Shown here: positions 44,919 to 53,656 of the stretch, piece after piece
Layout of the letters: the number at the start of each line of letters is the position of its first letter
Position numbering within the stretch: the stretch's first letter is position 1
NCBI RefSeq assembly: GCF_024494355.1
Contig: NZ_JAKNQY010000029.1
Span: 1-64,000, forward strand
Length of the DNA: 64,000 nt
Reading direction: 5' to 3'
Source: Pseudomonas sp. Q11
GTDB taxonomy: Bacteria; Pseudomonadota; Gammaproteobacteria; Pseudomonadales; Pseudomonadaceae
Notes under the pieces: generated by a model
Seen by the model: the letters and a program-made list of their open reading frames with translations, nothing else
Told to the model about the DNA's origin: nothing
The model's database searches: none
Position numbers and translations under genes: made by a program

Positions 44919-44948
44919 TCTATAGCGCCTGGATTGTTCAACAATCAA
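44919..44948 (-). promoter_or_regulatory. Sigma-70-type promoter overlaid by a palindromic operator
   Basis: On the minus strand TTGATT (44943-44948) and TATAGA (44919-44924) are 18 bases apart. The perfect inverted repeat GATTGTT-C-AACAATC (44932-44946) covers part of the -35 and the spacer. FadR-type GntR proteins bind short dyads of the TTGTnnnACAA form, so this is a likely operator of the divergent GntR gene. Confidence 0.6.
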
Positions 44949-45090
44949 TTTGATAGAAGGCTACAACTTGCACCGAATTGTAACCTTGTCACTCGTGCGT
45001 GTTACTTAATGATGCAGGCAGGCCCCTGGCGCCTTGCCATGCACCAAGCTCTCGTGGAACATCGTGGCTTTCTCTTATCCTGGATTGCAC

Positions 45091-45756
45091 ATGAACGACG
45101 TTTCACCTTCCCTTCCTCGCTCGCTGGGAGAGTCCATCACCCAGGAAGTCCGCAGAATGCTGGTCGAAGGTGAACTGGTTCCGGGCCAACGGCTGTCCGA
45201 AGCGGCCCTGGCCGAAAACCTGCAGATTTCCCGCAACACCTTGCGGGAAGCGTTCAGGGTCCTGACCCGCGAGGGTTTGCTCAAGCATGAGCCCAATCGC
45301 GGAGTAAGCGTGGCGGTACCCGACATGGCGTCGATCATCGACATCTATCGTGTACGCCGTTTTATCGAATGCAAGGCCATTGCCCAGGGGTACCCGCTGC
45401 ATCCGGGAGCGTTGCATATGCGCGAAGCGGTGGAGGCGGGCATGCGAGCGCGTGAAGCCAAGGACTGGAAGGCTGTTGGCACCGCCAACATGATGTTCCA
45501 CAAGGCTATCGTCGAACTGGCCGACAGCCCGCGATTGGTGGTGTTCTACGGTCAGATATCGGCCGAGCTGCGGCTGGCGTTCGGGTTGCTCAAAGATCCG
45601 CAATTCCTGCATATGCCCTATGTCGATATGAACGTTTCAATTCTGCGTTGTATCGAAGAAGGACGATCAGAGGAGGCAACCCGGTTGCTCGAAGCCTATC
45701 TGGTGCAATCGGAGCGCACCGTTCTGGCTGCTTACGAACGCAGTCTGAACCGATAG
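45091..45756 (+). CDS. GntR-family regulator (FadR subfamily, FCD domain)
   Basis: The 221-residue protein has the GntR winged helix (LGESITQEVRRMLVEGELVP, with SEAALAENLQISRNTLREAF) and an FCD effector domain with metal-ligand pattern (TANMMFHKAIVELADSPRL). I start at ATG 45091, giving the usual length; the ribosome-binding site is weak. It is divergent from the NRAMP-like/pxp operon across 253 bases that carry a palindrome and two promoters, so it is the likely local regulator. In B. subtilis an IclR-type regulator (KipR) holds the equivalent place. Confidence 0.88.
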   Translation: MNDVSPSLPRSLGESITQEVRRMLVEGELVPGQRLSEAALAENLQISRNTLREAFRVLTREGLLKHEPNRGVSVAVPDMASIIDIYRVRRFIECKAIAQGYPLHPGALHMREAVEAGMRAREAKDWKAVGTANMMFHKAIVELADSPRLVVFYGQISAELRLAFGLLKDPQFLHMPYVDMNVSILRCIEEGRSEEATRLLEAYLVQSERTVLAAYERSLNR

Positions 45757-45909
45757 CACCCGACGAGCGCGACGAACTCCTCGCCAGCAAAGCCAAGCCT
45801 GTCGATAATTGATACCTGGCGCAGCCGCGTGGTTCACGGCGGCCGTGGGCAGTTTATTTGGGCGTTGAGATTTCGCTTGAGTAGACGTTGGGGCATGGAG
45901 AGGAAGGAA

Positions 45910-46479
45910 ATGGAGCCGATACTGGAACTGGAAAGCGCACGGCTGCTACTGCGCCAGTGGCGCGACGCGGACTTGCCGGAGTTTGCCGCCATGTCTGCCG
46001 ATGCGCAGGTGATGCGTTATTTTCCGGCGCCCTTGAGCCGTCTGGAAAGCGCCGCGCTGATCGGGCGTGTGCGTGGGCATTTTGCCGAGCATGGTTTTGG
46101 TTTGTGGGCCCTGCAGCGCAAGGATACCGGGGCCTTCATCGGCTTTACCGGCTTGGGCGTGGTCGGGTTCGACGCGCACTTCACTCCGGCGATCGAGATC
46201 GGCTGGCGTCTGGCCCGGGAGCACTGGGGCCTGGGTTATGCCAGCGAAGCCGCATGGACGGCCCTGCGCTGTGCCTTCGATCGCCTGGGGCTGGAAGAGG
46301 TGGTGGCGTTCGCCGCCGTCGATAACCTGCCCTCGCAGAAGGTCATGCAAGCCATCGGCATGCATCATGACCCGGCCGATGACTTCGAACACCCAAAGCT
46401 CGCGGTTGGTCATCCATTGCGTCAACATGTGCTCTATCGCATCAACCGTGAGCAGTGGCTACAGACCCTGCACGGTTAG
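45910..46479 (+). CDS. GNAT-family N-acetyltransferase (RimJ/RimL type)
   Basis: The 189-residue protein has the Acetyltransf_3 pattern: LESARLLLRQWRDADLPEFA, GFGLWALQRKDTGAFIGFTGL, then IEIGWRLAREHWGLGYASEA (acetyl-CoA loop) and ERVVAF-like strand with NLPSQKVMQAIGM. The substrate is unknown. The ATG at 45910 has AGGA five bases upstream; an in-frame ATG at 45895 is also possible. It is transcribed alone. Confidence 0.85.
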   Translation: MEPILELESARLLLRQWRDADLPEFAAMSADAQVMRYFPAPLSRLESAALIGRVRGHFAEHGFGLWALQRKDTGAFIGFTGLGVVGFDAHFTPAIEIGWRLAREHWGLGYASEAAWTALRCAFDRLGLEEVVAFAAVDNLPSQKVMQAIGMHHDPADDFEHPKLAVGHPLRQHVLYRINREQWLQTLHG

Positions 46480-46581
46480 CCAACACGGACGTTTACAATG
46501 CCCGCCACAATGGCCTGGGCCAACAATCGATCCACCGTCGCGGCACCGACTGCGCGGTTGAGCTGTGTGAGGAAAGTCTGA

Positions 46582-47451
46582 ATGAGCCACGTGTTGGAAG
46601 ATCTGGTCGACCTGCTGACCCTGGAACCCATCGAAGAGAACCTGTTTCGCGGTCGCAGTCAGGACCTGGGGTTTCGCCAGTTGTTCGGCGGCCAGGTGCT
46701 GGGCCAGTCACTGTCGGCAGCCAGCCAGACCGTGGAAGAGGCCCGTCATGTACATTCGATGCACGGTTATTTCCTGCGCCCGGGCGATGCGGCGTTGCCG
46801 GTGGTCTACCAGGTGGACCGGGTGCGTGACGGCGGCAGTTTCAGCACCCGCCGGGTCACGGCGATCCAGAAGGGCAACCCGATTTTCACGTGCAGCGCTT
46901 CGTTTCAATACGACGAGCAGGGTTTTGAGCACCAGAACACCATGCCCCAGGTCGTCGGGCCGGAGAACCTGCCTTCGGAGCTGGAACTGACCCAGCAGCG
47001 GGCGCACCTGCTGCCCGAGCACATGCGGGAAAAGCTGCTGTGTCCCAAACCGATCGAGGTGCGCCCGGTTACCGAAAAAGATCCCTACAATCCGCAACCG
47101 GCCGATCCGGTCAAGTACGTGTGGTTCCGGGCCGATGGCGCGTTGGCAGACTCGCCGGCCCTGCATAAATACTTGCTGGCCTACGCCTCGGACTTCGGTT
47201 TGCTGACCACCTCGATGCTGCCCCACGGCAAATCGGTTTGGCAAAAGGACATGCAGGTCGCCAGCCTCGACCACGCCTTGTGGTTCCATGCCGATCTGCG
47301 GGCCGATGACTGGTTGCTCTATGCGATGGACAGCCCGTGGGCCGGCAATTCCCGTGGGTTTTCCCGTGGCAGCGTGTTCAATCGCACCGGACAGTTGGTG
47401 GCATCGGTGACCCAGGAAGGCCTGATCCGCCACCGCAAGGACTGGGCATGA
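46582..47451 (+). CDS. tesB: Acyl-CoA thioesterase II
   Basis: TesB hydrolyses medium- and long-chain acyl-CoA to free fatty acid and CoA. The 289-residue protein is a double hotdog fold with the family segments FGGQVLGQSLSAASQTV, VHSMHGYFLRPGD and SFSTRRVTAIQKG. The catalytic Asp (YASDFGLL), Thr/Ser region (ASLDHALWFH) and Gln (VTQEGLIR) are all present. The stop overlaps the start of a HAD phosphatase gene (ATGA), so the two are cotranscribed. Confidence 0.94.
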   Translation: MSHVLEDLVDLLTLEPIEENLFRGRSQDLGFRQLFGGQVLGQSLSAASQTVEEARHVHSMHGYFLRPGDAALPVVYQVDRVRDGGSFSTRRVTAIQKGNPIFTCSASFQYDEQGFEHQNTMPQVVGPENLPSELELTQQRAHLLPEHMREKLLCPKPIEVRPVTEKDPYNPQPADPVKYVWFRADGALADSPALHKYLLAYASDFGLLTTSMLPHGKSVWQKDMQVASLDHALWFHADLRADDWLLYAMDSPWAGNSRGFSRGSVFNRTGQLVASVTQEGLIRHRKDWA

Positions 47452-48041
47452 GCCTGGCCGATGTGCGGCACTGGGTATTCGACATGGACGGTACGCTGAC
47501 CATCGCCGTGCATGATTTCGCGGCGATCCGCGTGGCCCTGGCAATCCCGGCCGAAGACGACATTCTGACCCACCTGGCGGCATTGCCGGCCGACGAAGCC
47601 GCGGCCAAGCATGCCTGGTTGCTGGAACACGAGCGGGACCTGGCGCTCGGCTCCAGGCCTGCGCCGGGGGCGGTTGAGCTGGTGCGCGAGCTGGCGGGGC
47701 GGGGTTATCGCCTGGGGATCCTGACGCGTAACGCCCGCGAGCTGGCCCACGTGACCCTGCAAGCTATTGGCCTGGCAGACTGTTTCGCCGTGGAGGATGT
47801 GCTGGGCCGCGACGAAGCACCACCCAAACCCCATCCAGGCGGCCTGTTGAAACTGGCCGAGGCCTGGAGTGTGGCGCCCGAGGCGATGGTGATGGTGGGC
47901 GACTACCGTTTCGACCTGGACTGCGGCCGTGCGGCGGGCGCACGGACGGTATTGGTGAACCTGCCGGACAATCCGTGGCCGGAGCTGGCGGACTGGCATG
48001 CGCGCGATTGCGGGGAGTTGCGGCGAATGCTGTCGGCTTGA
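47448..48041 (+). CDS. HAD-superfamily hydrolase (phosphoglycolate-phosphatase-like)
   Basis: The 197-residue protein has HAD motif I (WVFDMDGTLT, nucleophile Asp12), motif II (ILTRNAREL), motif III lysine (PPKPHPGGLLKL) and motif IV (VMVGDYRFDLDCGRAAG). The cap is small (subfamily IA). The substrate is unknown. It is translationally coupled to tesB, but a metabolic link is not evident. Confidence 0.9.
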   Translation: MSLADVRHWVFDMDGTLTIAVHDFAAIRVALAIPAEDDILTHLAALPADEAAAKHAWLLEHERDLALGSRPAPGAVELVRELAGRGYRLGILTRNARELAHVTLQAIGLADCFAVEDVLGRDEAPPKPHPGGLLKLAEAWSVAPEAMVMVGDYRFDLDCGRAAGARTVLVNLPDNPWPELADWHARDCGELRRMLSA

Positions 48042-48066
48042 AAGATGGGTTGACTGATAGATAGCT

Positions 48067-48159
48067 ATCGCGAGCAGGCTCGCTCCCACAAGGGGTTTGC
48101 GTCGATCAAGAAGTGTGTGTCCACCGCAGATCTACTGTGGGAGCGAGCCTGCTCGCGAT
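48067..48159. repeat. REPIN (type GTGGGAGCGAGCCTGCTCGC)
   Basis: ATCGCGAGCAGGCTCGCTCC plus CACA and its exact inverse form 24-base arms around about 45 bases. It lies between the convergent HAD and alpha/beta-hydrolase genes. Confidence 0.88.
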
Positions 48160-48184
48160 GAGGCCCTGTCTACCACTGCAAAAC

Positions 48185-49132
48185 TCACTGACCAAACAAC
48201 ACCCTCTGCCCCTCAGCCGAATTGAACATCCCATCCCCATCATGCCCAACCCCGGGCACTTCGATCAGCCGCTGATTCAGCCCTTCGGGATGACGCCGGG
48301 TCAGGTAGTCAAAAAAGAACTGCCCGCGCAGTAACCGGTACGGCCCTTGGGTCTGCGCTTCACAGCCTTTATCCAGCGCCGGATGTTCCGGGTTGATGTC
48401 CTGTTGCCCAAGCAGATAAACCATGTCGCGCTTGATGTAGTTGTCTTCCAGTTGAGCGGGTGTCTGCCCGGCTGCATAGGCGGGCAGGTTCTGCAGGCCG
48501 TACTTCCACTGGTTGAAACCGGGACAACCGGCCGGGTCGAAGGCCATGGGGCGCTGTGTATCGAAATAGGCATAGGAGGACGGGTTGGCGATGACAAATC
48601 TCGGGGCGATCCGGGTCTGGCCGCGCGCGAGCAAGGCGTAGCGCTGCGCGACCTGTGCGCCGCCGGAATGCCCTGCGATGACGATCTCTTTCACCTCGGG
48701 AAACTGCTGCCGGTCACTGACCCGGGCAACGATATCGTCGATGACCTGAAAGGAACTGACCGCATTGGGCCCTGTGGATAAGCCGCCGGCCATCCACTCG
48801 TTGCCCTGCCAGCGCAGGAGATCATTGGGCAACTGATGGCGGGCAACGTCATGTTCGTTGAGAAACTGCGGGGCGATGATCAGGGTCGTGGCCAGTTGAC
48901 CAGCATGTGCGGCGGCCTTTTCAGCGCTGTGCAGATACGTCTGGGCGTTGCGCCGCCGGCCATGGAGGATGATCAACACGCGCTGGATAGACGCCGGGGG
49001 CGGACTCACGCCGACGACCATGGCCCCGGACTTGAGTTGCAGTCGCCCTTGAGCGACCACGTTCACGCCCTGTTCGTCTGCCTGGGCAAAGGTGCAGCAC
49101 AGCATCAGGCTGAGGAGGACGCCCCATTTCAT
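48185..49132 (-). CDS. Secreted alpha/beta hydrolase-fold protein
   Basis: The 315-residue protein has a signal peptide (MKWGVLLSLMLCCTFAQA) and an alpha/beta-hydrolase domain. This has an oxyanion-hole region (VLIILHGRRRNAQTY), nucleophile Ser156 in AGHSGGAQ, and a late His (VPGVGHDGDG). It may act on an ester or polymer in the periplasm; the substrate is unknown. Its ATG overlaps the stop of the upstream metallopeptidase gene by one base (TAATG), so the two genes form an operon. Confidence 0.83.
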   Translation of the reverse strand: MKWGVLLSLMLCCTFAQADEQGVNVVAQGRLQLKSGAMVVGVSPPPASIQRVLIILHGRRRNAQTYLHSAEKAAAHAGQLATTLIIAPQFLNEHDVARHQLPNDLLRWQGNEWMAGGLSTGPNAVSSFQVIDDIVARVSDRQQFPEVKEIVIAGHSGGAQVAQRYALLARGQTRIAPRFVIANPSSYAYFDTQRPMAFDPAGCPGFNQWKYGLQNLPAYAAGQTPAQLEDNYIKRDMVYLLGQQDINPEHPALDKGCEAQTQGPYRLLRGQFFFDYLTRRHPEGLNQRLIEVPGVGHDGDGMFNSAEGQRVLFGQ

Positions 49133-50019
49133 TACAGATTTTTCGCCGCGAAGGTGTCGCATTGGCTGACCTGACCCTGGGCGAACCCGGTCTTGAACCA
49201 GCGAACCCGTTGCGCCGAAGTGCCGTGGGTAAAGGAGTCCGGCACCACCCGGCCCTGGCCTTGCTGCTGGAGGCGGTCATCACCGATGGCGTTGGCGGCG
49301 GTCAAGGCCTCTTCGACGTCCCCCGGCTCCAGCCAGTTCAGGCGCTTCTGCGCATGGTTGGCCCAGACGCCCGCCAGGCAATCGGCCTGTAATTCCTGGC
49401 GTACCAGCAGACCACCATCGCCTTCCATCTGGCGACCCTGGCGGCGAGCCTCCTGGATTTTTGCCGACACACCGAGCAGTGTCTGGACATGATGCCCAAC
49501 TTCATGGGCGATGACGTAGGCTTGGGCGAAATCCCCGGCGGCGGAGAACCGTTGGGACATTTCCTGGAAGAAACTCATGTCCAGGTAGACCTGTTTATCG
49601 GCCGGGCAATAGAACGGGCCGGTGGCTGATGAAGCGAGGCCGCACGCCGAGTTGACCCGACCGCTGAACAGTACCAGTTTGGGTTGCTGGTACTGGCGCC
49701 CGGCCTGCTGAAAGACTTGGCCCCAAGTGTCTTCAGTATCACCGAGGATCGAGCGCACGAACTCGGCCTGTTCATCGTTCGCGGGCGGCGCCTGCCGGGT
49801 TTGGGAGGAGGCGGGGGCCGAGGTCTGGTCCATCTGTCCGGCCAGTTGCCCAAGAATCTGCATCGGGTCCTGCCCGGTGATCCAACCGATGCCGACGATC
49901 AGGACAATGGCCGTCAGGCTCAGTCCCTTGCCGCCGCCGAAACGCATCCCACCGCCGCCACCACCGTCACCGCGGGCGTCCACCACGTTGTCACTGCGGC
50001 GACCTTTTTTCCATAACAT
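49132..50019 (-). CDS. YpfJ-type neutral zinc metallopeptidase
   Basis: The 295-residue protein has a Gly-rich N-terminus (residues 17-30), one membrane helix (LSLTAIVLIVGIGWITG, about 33-49) and a putative zinc peptidase domain (PF04228). That domain contains SACGLASSATGPFYCPADKQVYLD and the zinc motif HEVGHH at 172-177, with the downstream Glu/Asp ligand in QELQADCLAGVWAN. It is membrane-anchored with the catalytic domain outside. The physiological substrate is unknown. It heads a two-gene operon with a secreted hydrolase. Confidence 0.9.
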   Translation of the reverse strand: MLWKKGRRSDNVVDARGDGGGGGGMRFGGGKGLSLTAIVLIVGIGWITGQDPMQILGQLAGQMDQTSAPASSQTRQAPPANDEQAEFVRSILGDTEDTWGQVFQQAGRQYQQPKLVLFSGRVNSACGLASSATGPFYCPADKQVYLDMSFFQEMSQRFSAAGDFAQAYVIAHEVGHHVQTLLGVSAKIQEARRQGRQMEGDGGLLVRQELQADCLAGVWANHAQKRLNWLEPGDVEEALTAANAIGDDRLQQQGQGRVVPDSFTHGTSAQRVRWFKTGFAQGQVSQCDTFAAKNL

Positions 50020-50252
50020 GTGGGAATCCTCTGATTGACCGTGTGAAGAGTGTTGCCGCTGAGTGGGTTTGCCGCCAGTTCACGGACAGACATTCGCAGT
50101 GAGTCTAGCTTTTGCAGGCCCAGGGCGTACGCCTGAGCTCTCAGGCAATCACTACGGGTTTTGGTTCATCGGTTGACAATGAATGTCTGGTTCCAGAATT
50201 TGCATTACACTTCTCATATTTTGGAATCAGCGTCTCTCATCTGGATGTTTTC

Positions 50253-51029
50253 ATGGCCGGCAGTCAAATCGAACGGGTTTTCAATGTGCTGGAGAGCCTT
50301 GCCAGCGATCCCCACGGCTGGGCTCTGCAAGGGTTGGCCGAACAATTACAGATTCCCAAGAGCGCCACGCACCGCCTGCTTGCTGAACTGACGCGCCTGG
50401 GTTACGTGCGCCAGAATCCCGAGAACCTGCGTTATCACTTATCGACCCGACTGGTCGCCCTGGGCTTTCGCTACCTGTCGCGCAGTGGTGCCGACATCGT
50501 GCAGCCGGTGCTCGATCGCCTGGCTCAGGAAAGCGGTGAACTGGTGCGCCTGGGCGTGATCGAGGGTGATCGCCAGACCTGGATTGCCAAGTCCCAGGGC
50601 GCCCGGTCCGGGTTGCGCTACGACCCCGACATGGGCCGCGAGGCGCCGTTGGTCTATACCGCGTCGGGTCATGCCTGGCTGGCGTGCATGAGCGACGCCG
50701 AAGCGCTGTCGCTGGTGGACCGCCAGGCGCTGAAAATGCCGGTGGACGTGGGACCTAACGCACCGCGCAACAGCGTTGAATTGCTTCAGTACCTGCGCCA
50801 GGCCCGTGAGCAGGGCTATGCCTGTGTCGAGGAAAGTTCGGCGGTCGGCACCTCAGCCATTGCTGCCGTGGTGCGTCATCCGTTGGATGGCCGGGTCTTG
50901 GGCGTGCTCAGTATTGCCGGGCCCACCGCGCGGATGACGCGATCGAGGCTGCATGAGCTGGCGCCCACTTTGCTTGCGTTCACCGAGGAATTGTCACACG
51001 CCAGCCAGGCGTCGGAGTTGTTCAGCTGA
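50253..51029 (+). CDS. IclR-family transcriptional regulator
   Basis: The 258-residue protein has the IclR winged helix (IERVFNVLESLASDPHGWAL, with IPKSATHRLLAELTRLGYV) and an effector domain (LVRLGVIEGDRQTWIAKSQG, ESSAVGTSAIAAVVRHP). The ATG at 50253 gives the usual length; a TTGACA sequence at 50173-50178 could be the -35 of its promoter. A DMT permease follows 52 bases downstream on the same strand and is its likely partner. The effector is unknown; IclR proteins often sense aromatic acids. Confidence 0.88.
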   Translation: MAGSQIERVFNVLESLASDPHGWALQGLAEQLQIPKSATHRLLAELTRLGYVRQNPENLRYHLSTRLVALGFRYLSRSGADIVQPVLDRLAQESGELVRLGVIEGDRQTWIAKSQGARSGLRYDPDMGREAPLVYTASGHAWLACMSDAEALSLVDRQALKMPVDVGPNAPRNSVELLQYLRQAREQGYACVEESSAVGTSAIAAVVRHPLDGRVLGVLSIAGPTARMTRSRLHELAPTLLAFTEELSHASQASELFS

Positions 51030-51081
51030 ATTCACCGTCGCAGACATTGGCTCCCTACATCAAGCAACGCAGGATTCCTAC

Positions 51082-51960
51082 ATGACCGTCAGCACCCCGC
51101 TTTCCGGCGTCAATCAGGCCTTCAAGGGCATCCTGTTGATCCTCTGCGCGACGTTCCTGTTCTCCAGCCATGACGCCTTGTCCAAATACCTTTCAGGGTT
51201 CTATCCGATCATCATGGTGGTGTGGGCGCGTTATCTGGTGCACACGCTGTTGATGGCGGGGATTTTCCTGCCGCGTTCGGGGCTGCGGGTGCTGCGTACC
51301 AAGCGTCCGTTATGGCAGTTGGCGCGTGCGTTGTGCCTGTTGGGTACCAGCCTGTTCTTCACCACGGCGCTGCTATACATCCCTTTGGCGGAGGCGACCG
51401 CGGTTAACTTCCTGGCGCCCGTGCTGGTCACTGCATTGTCGGTGCCTTTGCTGGGCGAGCACGTGACGCGCGGCCAGTGGATCGCGGTGATCTTCGGCTT
51501 TATCGGGGTGTTGATCATTGTCCATCCGGGCGGTGACCTGTTCACGCCGGCGGTGTTGTTGCCGTTCTGTTCGGCGCTGTTTTTCTGTTTCTATCAACTG
51601 CTCACGCGCAAACTCAGCGAGATCGACAGCCCCACCACCAGCAATTTTTTCGCCGGGCTGTGCAACACGTTGGTGATGAGCGCGCTGGTGCCGTTCTTCT
51701 GGCAGGTGCCAAGCCTGACGCACGGGGCAATGATGCTTGCGCTGGGGGCATGCGGGATGACGGCGCACCTGATGCTGACCCAGGCCTTCCGCTTCGCCGC
51801 CCCGGCGCTGCTTGCGCCCTTCGGGTATTGCCAGATTGTGTTTGCCGGTCTGCTGGGCTGGTTGCTGTTCAGCCATACGCCGACGCTGACCACGGTGTTC
51901 GGCATCGTGCTGATCTGCCTCAGCGGGCTGGCGGCAGCGTGGCAACAGCGCCGGAGCTGA
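51082..51960 (+). CDS. EamA/DMT-family permease
   Basis: The 292-residue inner-membrane protein has ten predicted helices in two EamA repeats (GILLILCATFLFSSHDALSK; second repeat near TLVMSALVPFFWQ to AHLMLTQAFRFAAPALLAPF). AGGA lies seven bases before the ATG. It follows the IclR gene, which suggests inducible transport of a small metabolite. Direction and substrate are not predictable. Confidence 0.87.
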   Translation: MTVSTPLSGVNQAFKGILLILCATFLFSSHDALSKYLSGFYPIIMVVWARYLVHTLLMAGIFLPRSGLRVLRTKRPLWQLARALCLLGTSLFFTTALLYIPLAEATAVNFLAPVLVTALSVPLLGEHVTRGQWIAVIFGFIGVLIIVHPGGDLFTPAVLLPFCSALFFCFYQLLTRKLSEIDSPTTSNFFAGLCNTLVMSALVPFFWQVPSLTHGAMMLALGACGMTAHLMLTQAFRFAAPALLAPFGYCQIVFAGLLGWLLFSHTPTLTTVFGIVLICLSGLAAAWQQRRS

Positions 51961-51982
51961 CGCGGACCGTGGTGGGATCGAT

Positions 51983-52069
51983 TGTGGGAGCAAGGCTTGC
52001 CCGCGATGCAGGCCCCTCGGTCCACTTAGGACCGCATCGTCTGCATCGCGGGCAAGCCTTGCTCCCACA
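51983..52069. repeat. REPIN (type GTGGGAGCAAGGCTTGCC)
   Basis: TGTGGGAGCAAGGCTTGCCC plus GCGATGCAG and its exact inverse enclose about 29 bases. Its right arm is the first unit of a tandem 33-base repeat that continues to 52141. Confidence 0.88.
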
Positions 52070-52158
52070 TGGGATGCATCGCGGGCGAGCCTTGCTCCCA
52101 CATGGGATGAATCGCGGGCAAGCCTTGTTCCCACATGGGATGAATCCCGGGCTGACGG
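52043..52158. repeat. Tandem 33-base repeat derived from a REP arm
   Basis: Three consecutive 33-base units start at 52043, 52076 and 52109, each of the form GCATCGCGGGCAAGCCTTGC plus TCCCACATGGGAT with one to three changes. A degenerate partial fourth unit begins at 52142. The array ends at the stop of the MFS gene. The units touch each other with no spacers. Confidence 0.88.
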
Positions 52159-52161
52159 GTA

Positions 52162-53499
52162 TCAGCTTTCCAGCGTCGGCACCTTGCGCGGCGCCATGAA
52201 GTACATCCAGATCAGGGCAATGAAGTACATCGCCGGGATCAGGGTGAACAGTACGGTGTAGTTGTTGTGGGTCACCGTGAGGATATGGCCCACCAACTGG
52301 GTCATGAACATCCCGCCGATGGCGGCGCACATGCCGCCGAAGCCGAACACCGTACTCATCATGTGCTTGGGCGTGTAGTCCATCACCAGGCTCCAGATAT
52401 TGGCGGTCCAGGCCTGGTGCGCGCCGATGGCCAGGGAAATGGCAAACACTGCCATCCACAGGTTGCTTGTGCCGGCGGCCATGATCACGCCGATGATGCA
52501 GCAGGCGAACAGCAACATGGAAACCAGCCGTGCCTTGATCGGGTTCAGGCCGCGGCCGATCAGGAATGAAGACAGAATCCCGCCGCCCACGCTGCCGAAA
52601 TCGGCGGTGAGGTAGATGATGATCAGCGGGATGCCCATCTGGGTCACGTTGATGCCCAAGTTGTATTGCTGGTTCAGGAACGGCGGCAACCAGTAGAGGT
52701 AGAACCAGAACACCGGTGCGGTGATCGAGTAGGCCAGGGCGAACGCCCAGGTACCGCGCATGCGCAGGATACGGGAGAAGGGCACGCGGACCTGATCGGG
52801 TTCGTCCTGGGCCTGGATGTAGTCCAGTTCCGACTGTTTGACGCTGGGATGATCCTCCGGGTTGAAATATTTCAGGCCCCAGAACACCAGCCAGATCCCG
52901 CCGAGGGCGGCCATGCACAGGAACGCAGCCTGCCAGCCCCACACCTGCAGGACCAGCGGTAGCAACATTGGCGTGAACATCGCGCCAACGTTGGTCCCGG
53001 CGTTGAAAATACCGGTCGCCACGGCCCGCTCACCGGCCGGGAACCATAGCCGCGTGGTCTTCACGCAGGCCGGGTAGTTCGCCGCTTCGGTCAGACCCAG
53101 AATAAAGCGGCAGACCATGAAGCCCACCGCCGAGGTGGCCAGGCCATGGGCGCCGGTCGCCAGGCTCCAGAGCAGTACGGCGCAGAAGAACACGCGCTTG
53201 ACGCCGATCCGGTCGATCAGTCGGCCTTGCAACACGAAACCGATGGCATAGCCAACCTGGAACCAGAAGTTGATGTTGGCGTAATCCATCGCCGTCCAGC
53301 TCATCTCCTTGGCGAGAATGGGCTGCATCACGCCCAGTGCGGCGCGGTCGATGTAGTTCAGGGTGGTGGCGAAAAACACCAGGGCGAGCATGCCCCAACG
53401 GGTCTTGCCCACGGCCAGGGCGCCGCGGATCTTGTCACCGACGCCAGCGTTCGTAGCACCCAGGACGGGGGGCAGGCGGGAGCTTTGGGAAGGAATCAT
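52162..53499 (-). CDS. MFS transporter (ACS family), probable quinate/shikimate importer
   Basis: The 445-residue protein has 12 helices and the anion:cation symporter pattern: LALVFFATTLNYIDRAALGV in helix 1, FVLQGRLIDRIGVKRVF in the loop 2-3 motif, and ILGLTEAANYPACVKTTRLWFP. It is divergent from quiC, which makes a role in uptake of quinate, shikimate or dehydroshikimate likely. The family also contains glucarate and galactonate carriers, so the substrate is inferred from position only. Confidence 0.88.
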   Translation of the reverse strand: MIPSQSSRLPPVLGATNAGVGDKIRGALAVGKTRWGMLALVFFATTLNYIDRAALGVMQPILAKEMSWTAMDYANINFWFQVGYAIGFVLQGRLIDRIGVKRVFFCAVLLWSLATGAHGLATSAVGFMVCRFILGLTEAANYPACVKTTRLWFPAGERAVATGIFNAGTNVGAMFTPMLLPLVLQVWGWQAAFLCMAALGGIWLVFWGLKYFNPEDHPSVKQSELDYIQAQDEPDQVRVPFSRILRMRGTWAFALAYSITAPVFWFYLYWLPPFLNQQYNLGINVTQMGIPLIIIYLTADFGSVGGGILSSFLIGRGLNPIKARLVSMLLFACCIIGVIMAAGTSNLWMAVFAISLAIGAHQAWTANIWSLVMDYTPKHMMSTVFGFGGMCAAIGGMFMTQLVGHILTVTHNNYTVLFTLIPAMYFIALIWMYFMAPRKVPTLES

Positions 53500-53656
53500 A
53501 ACGTGTACCCGTTTTTTGAAATTCTTATGGTGTGGTCTGGGTCTGTCCAGAGAGGCCGGTGATCAGGCCGGCCTCAATGAGGGGCCGATGGTGCGCAGTG
53601 AGCAAAAAACCGTCAATTCGTTGATCGGGCATTGTGTTCGATAATCGCCCAAAAAA

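Noticed and set aside
52043..52158. CRISPR-like array of 33-base repeats
   Set aside because: The units are contiguous with no spacers, derive from a REP sequence, and no cas genes are present.
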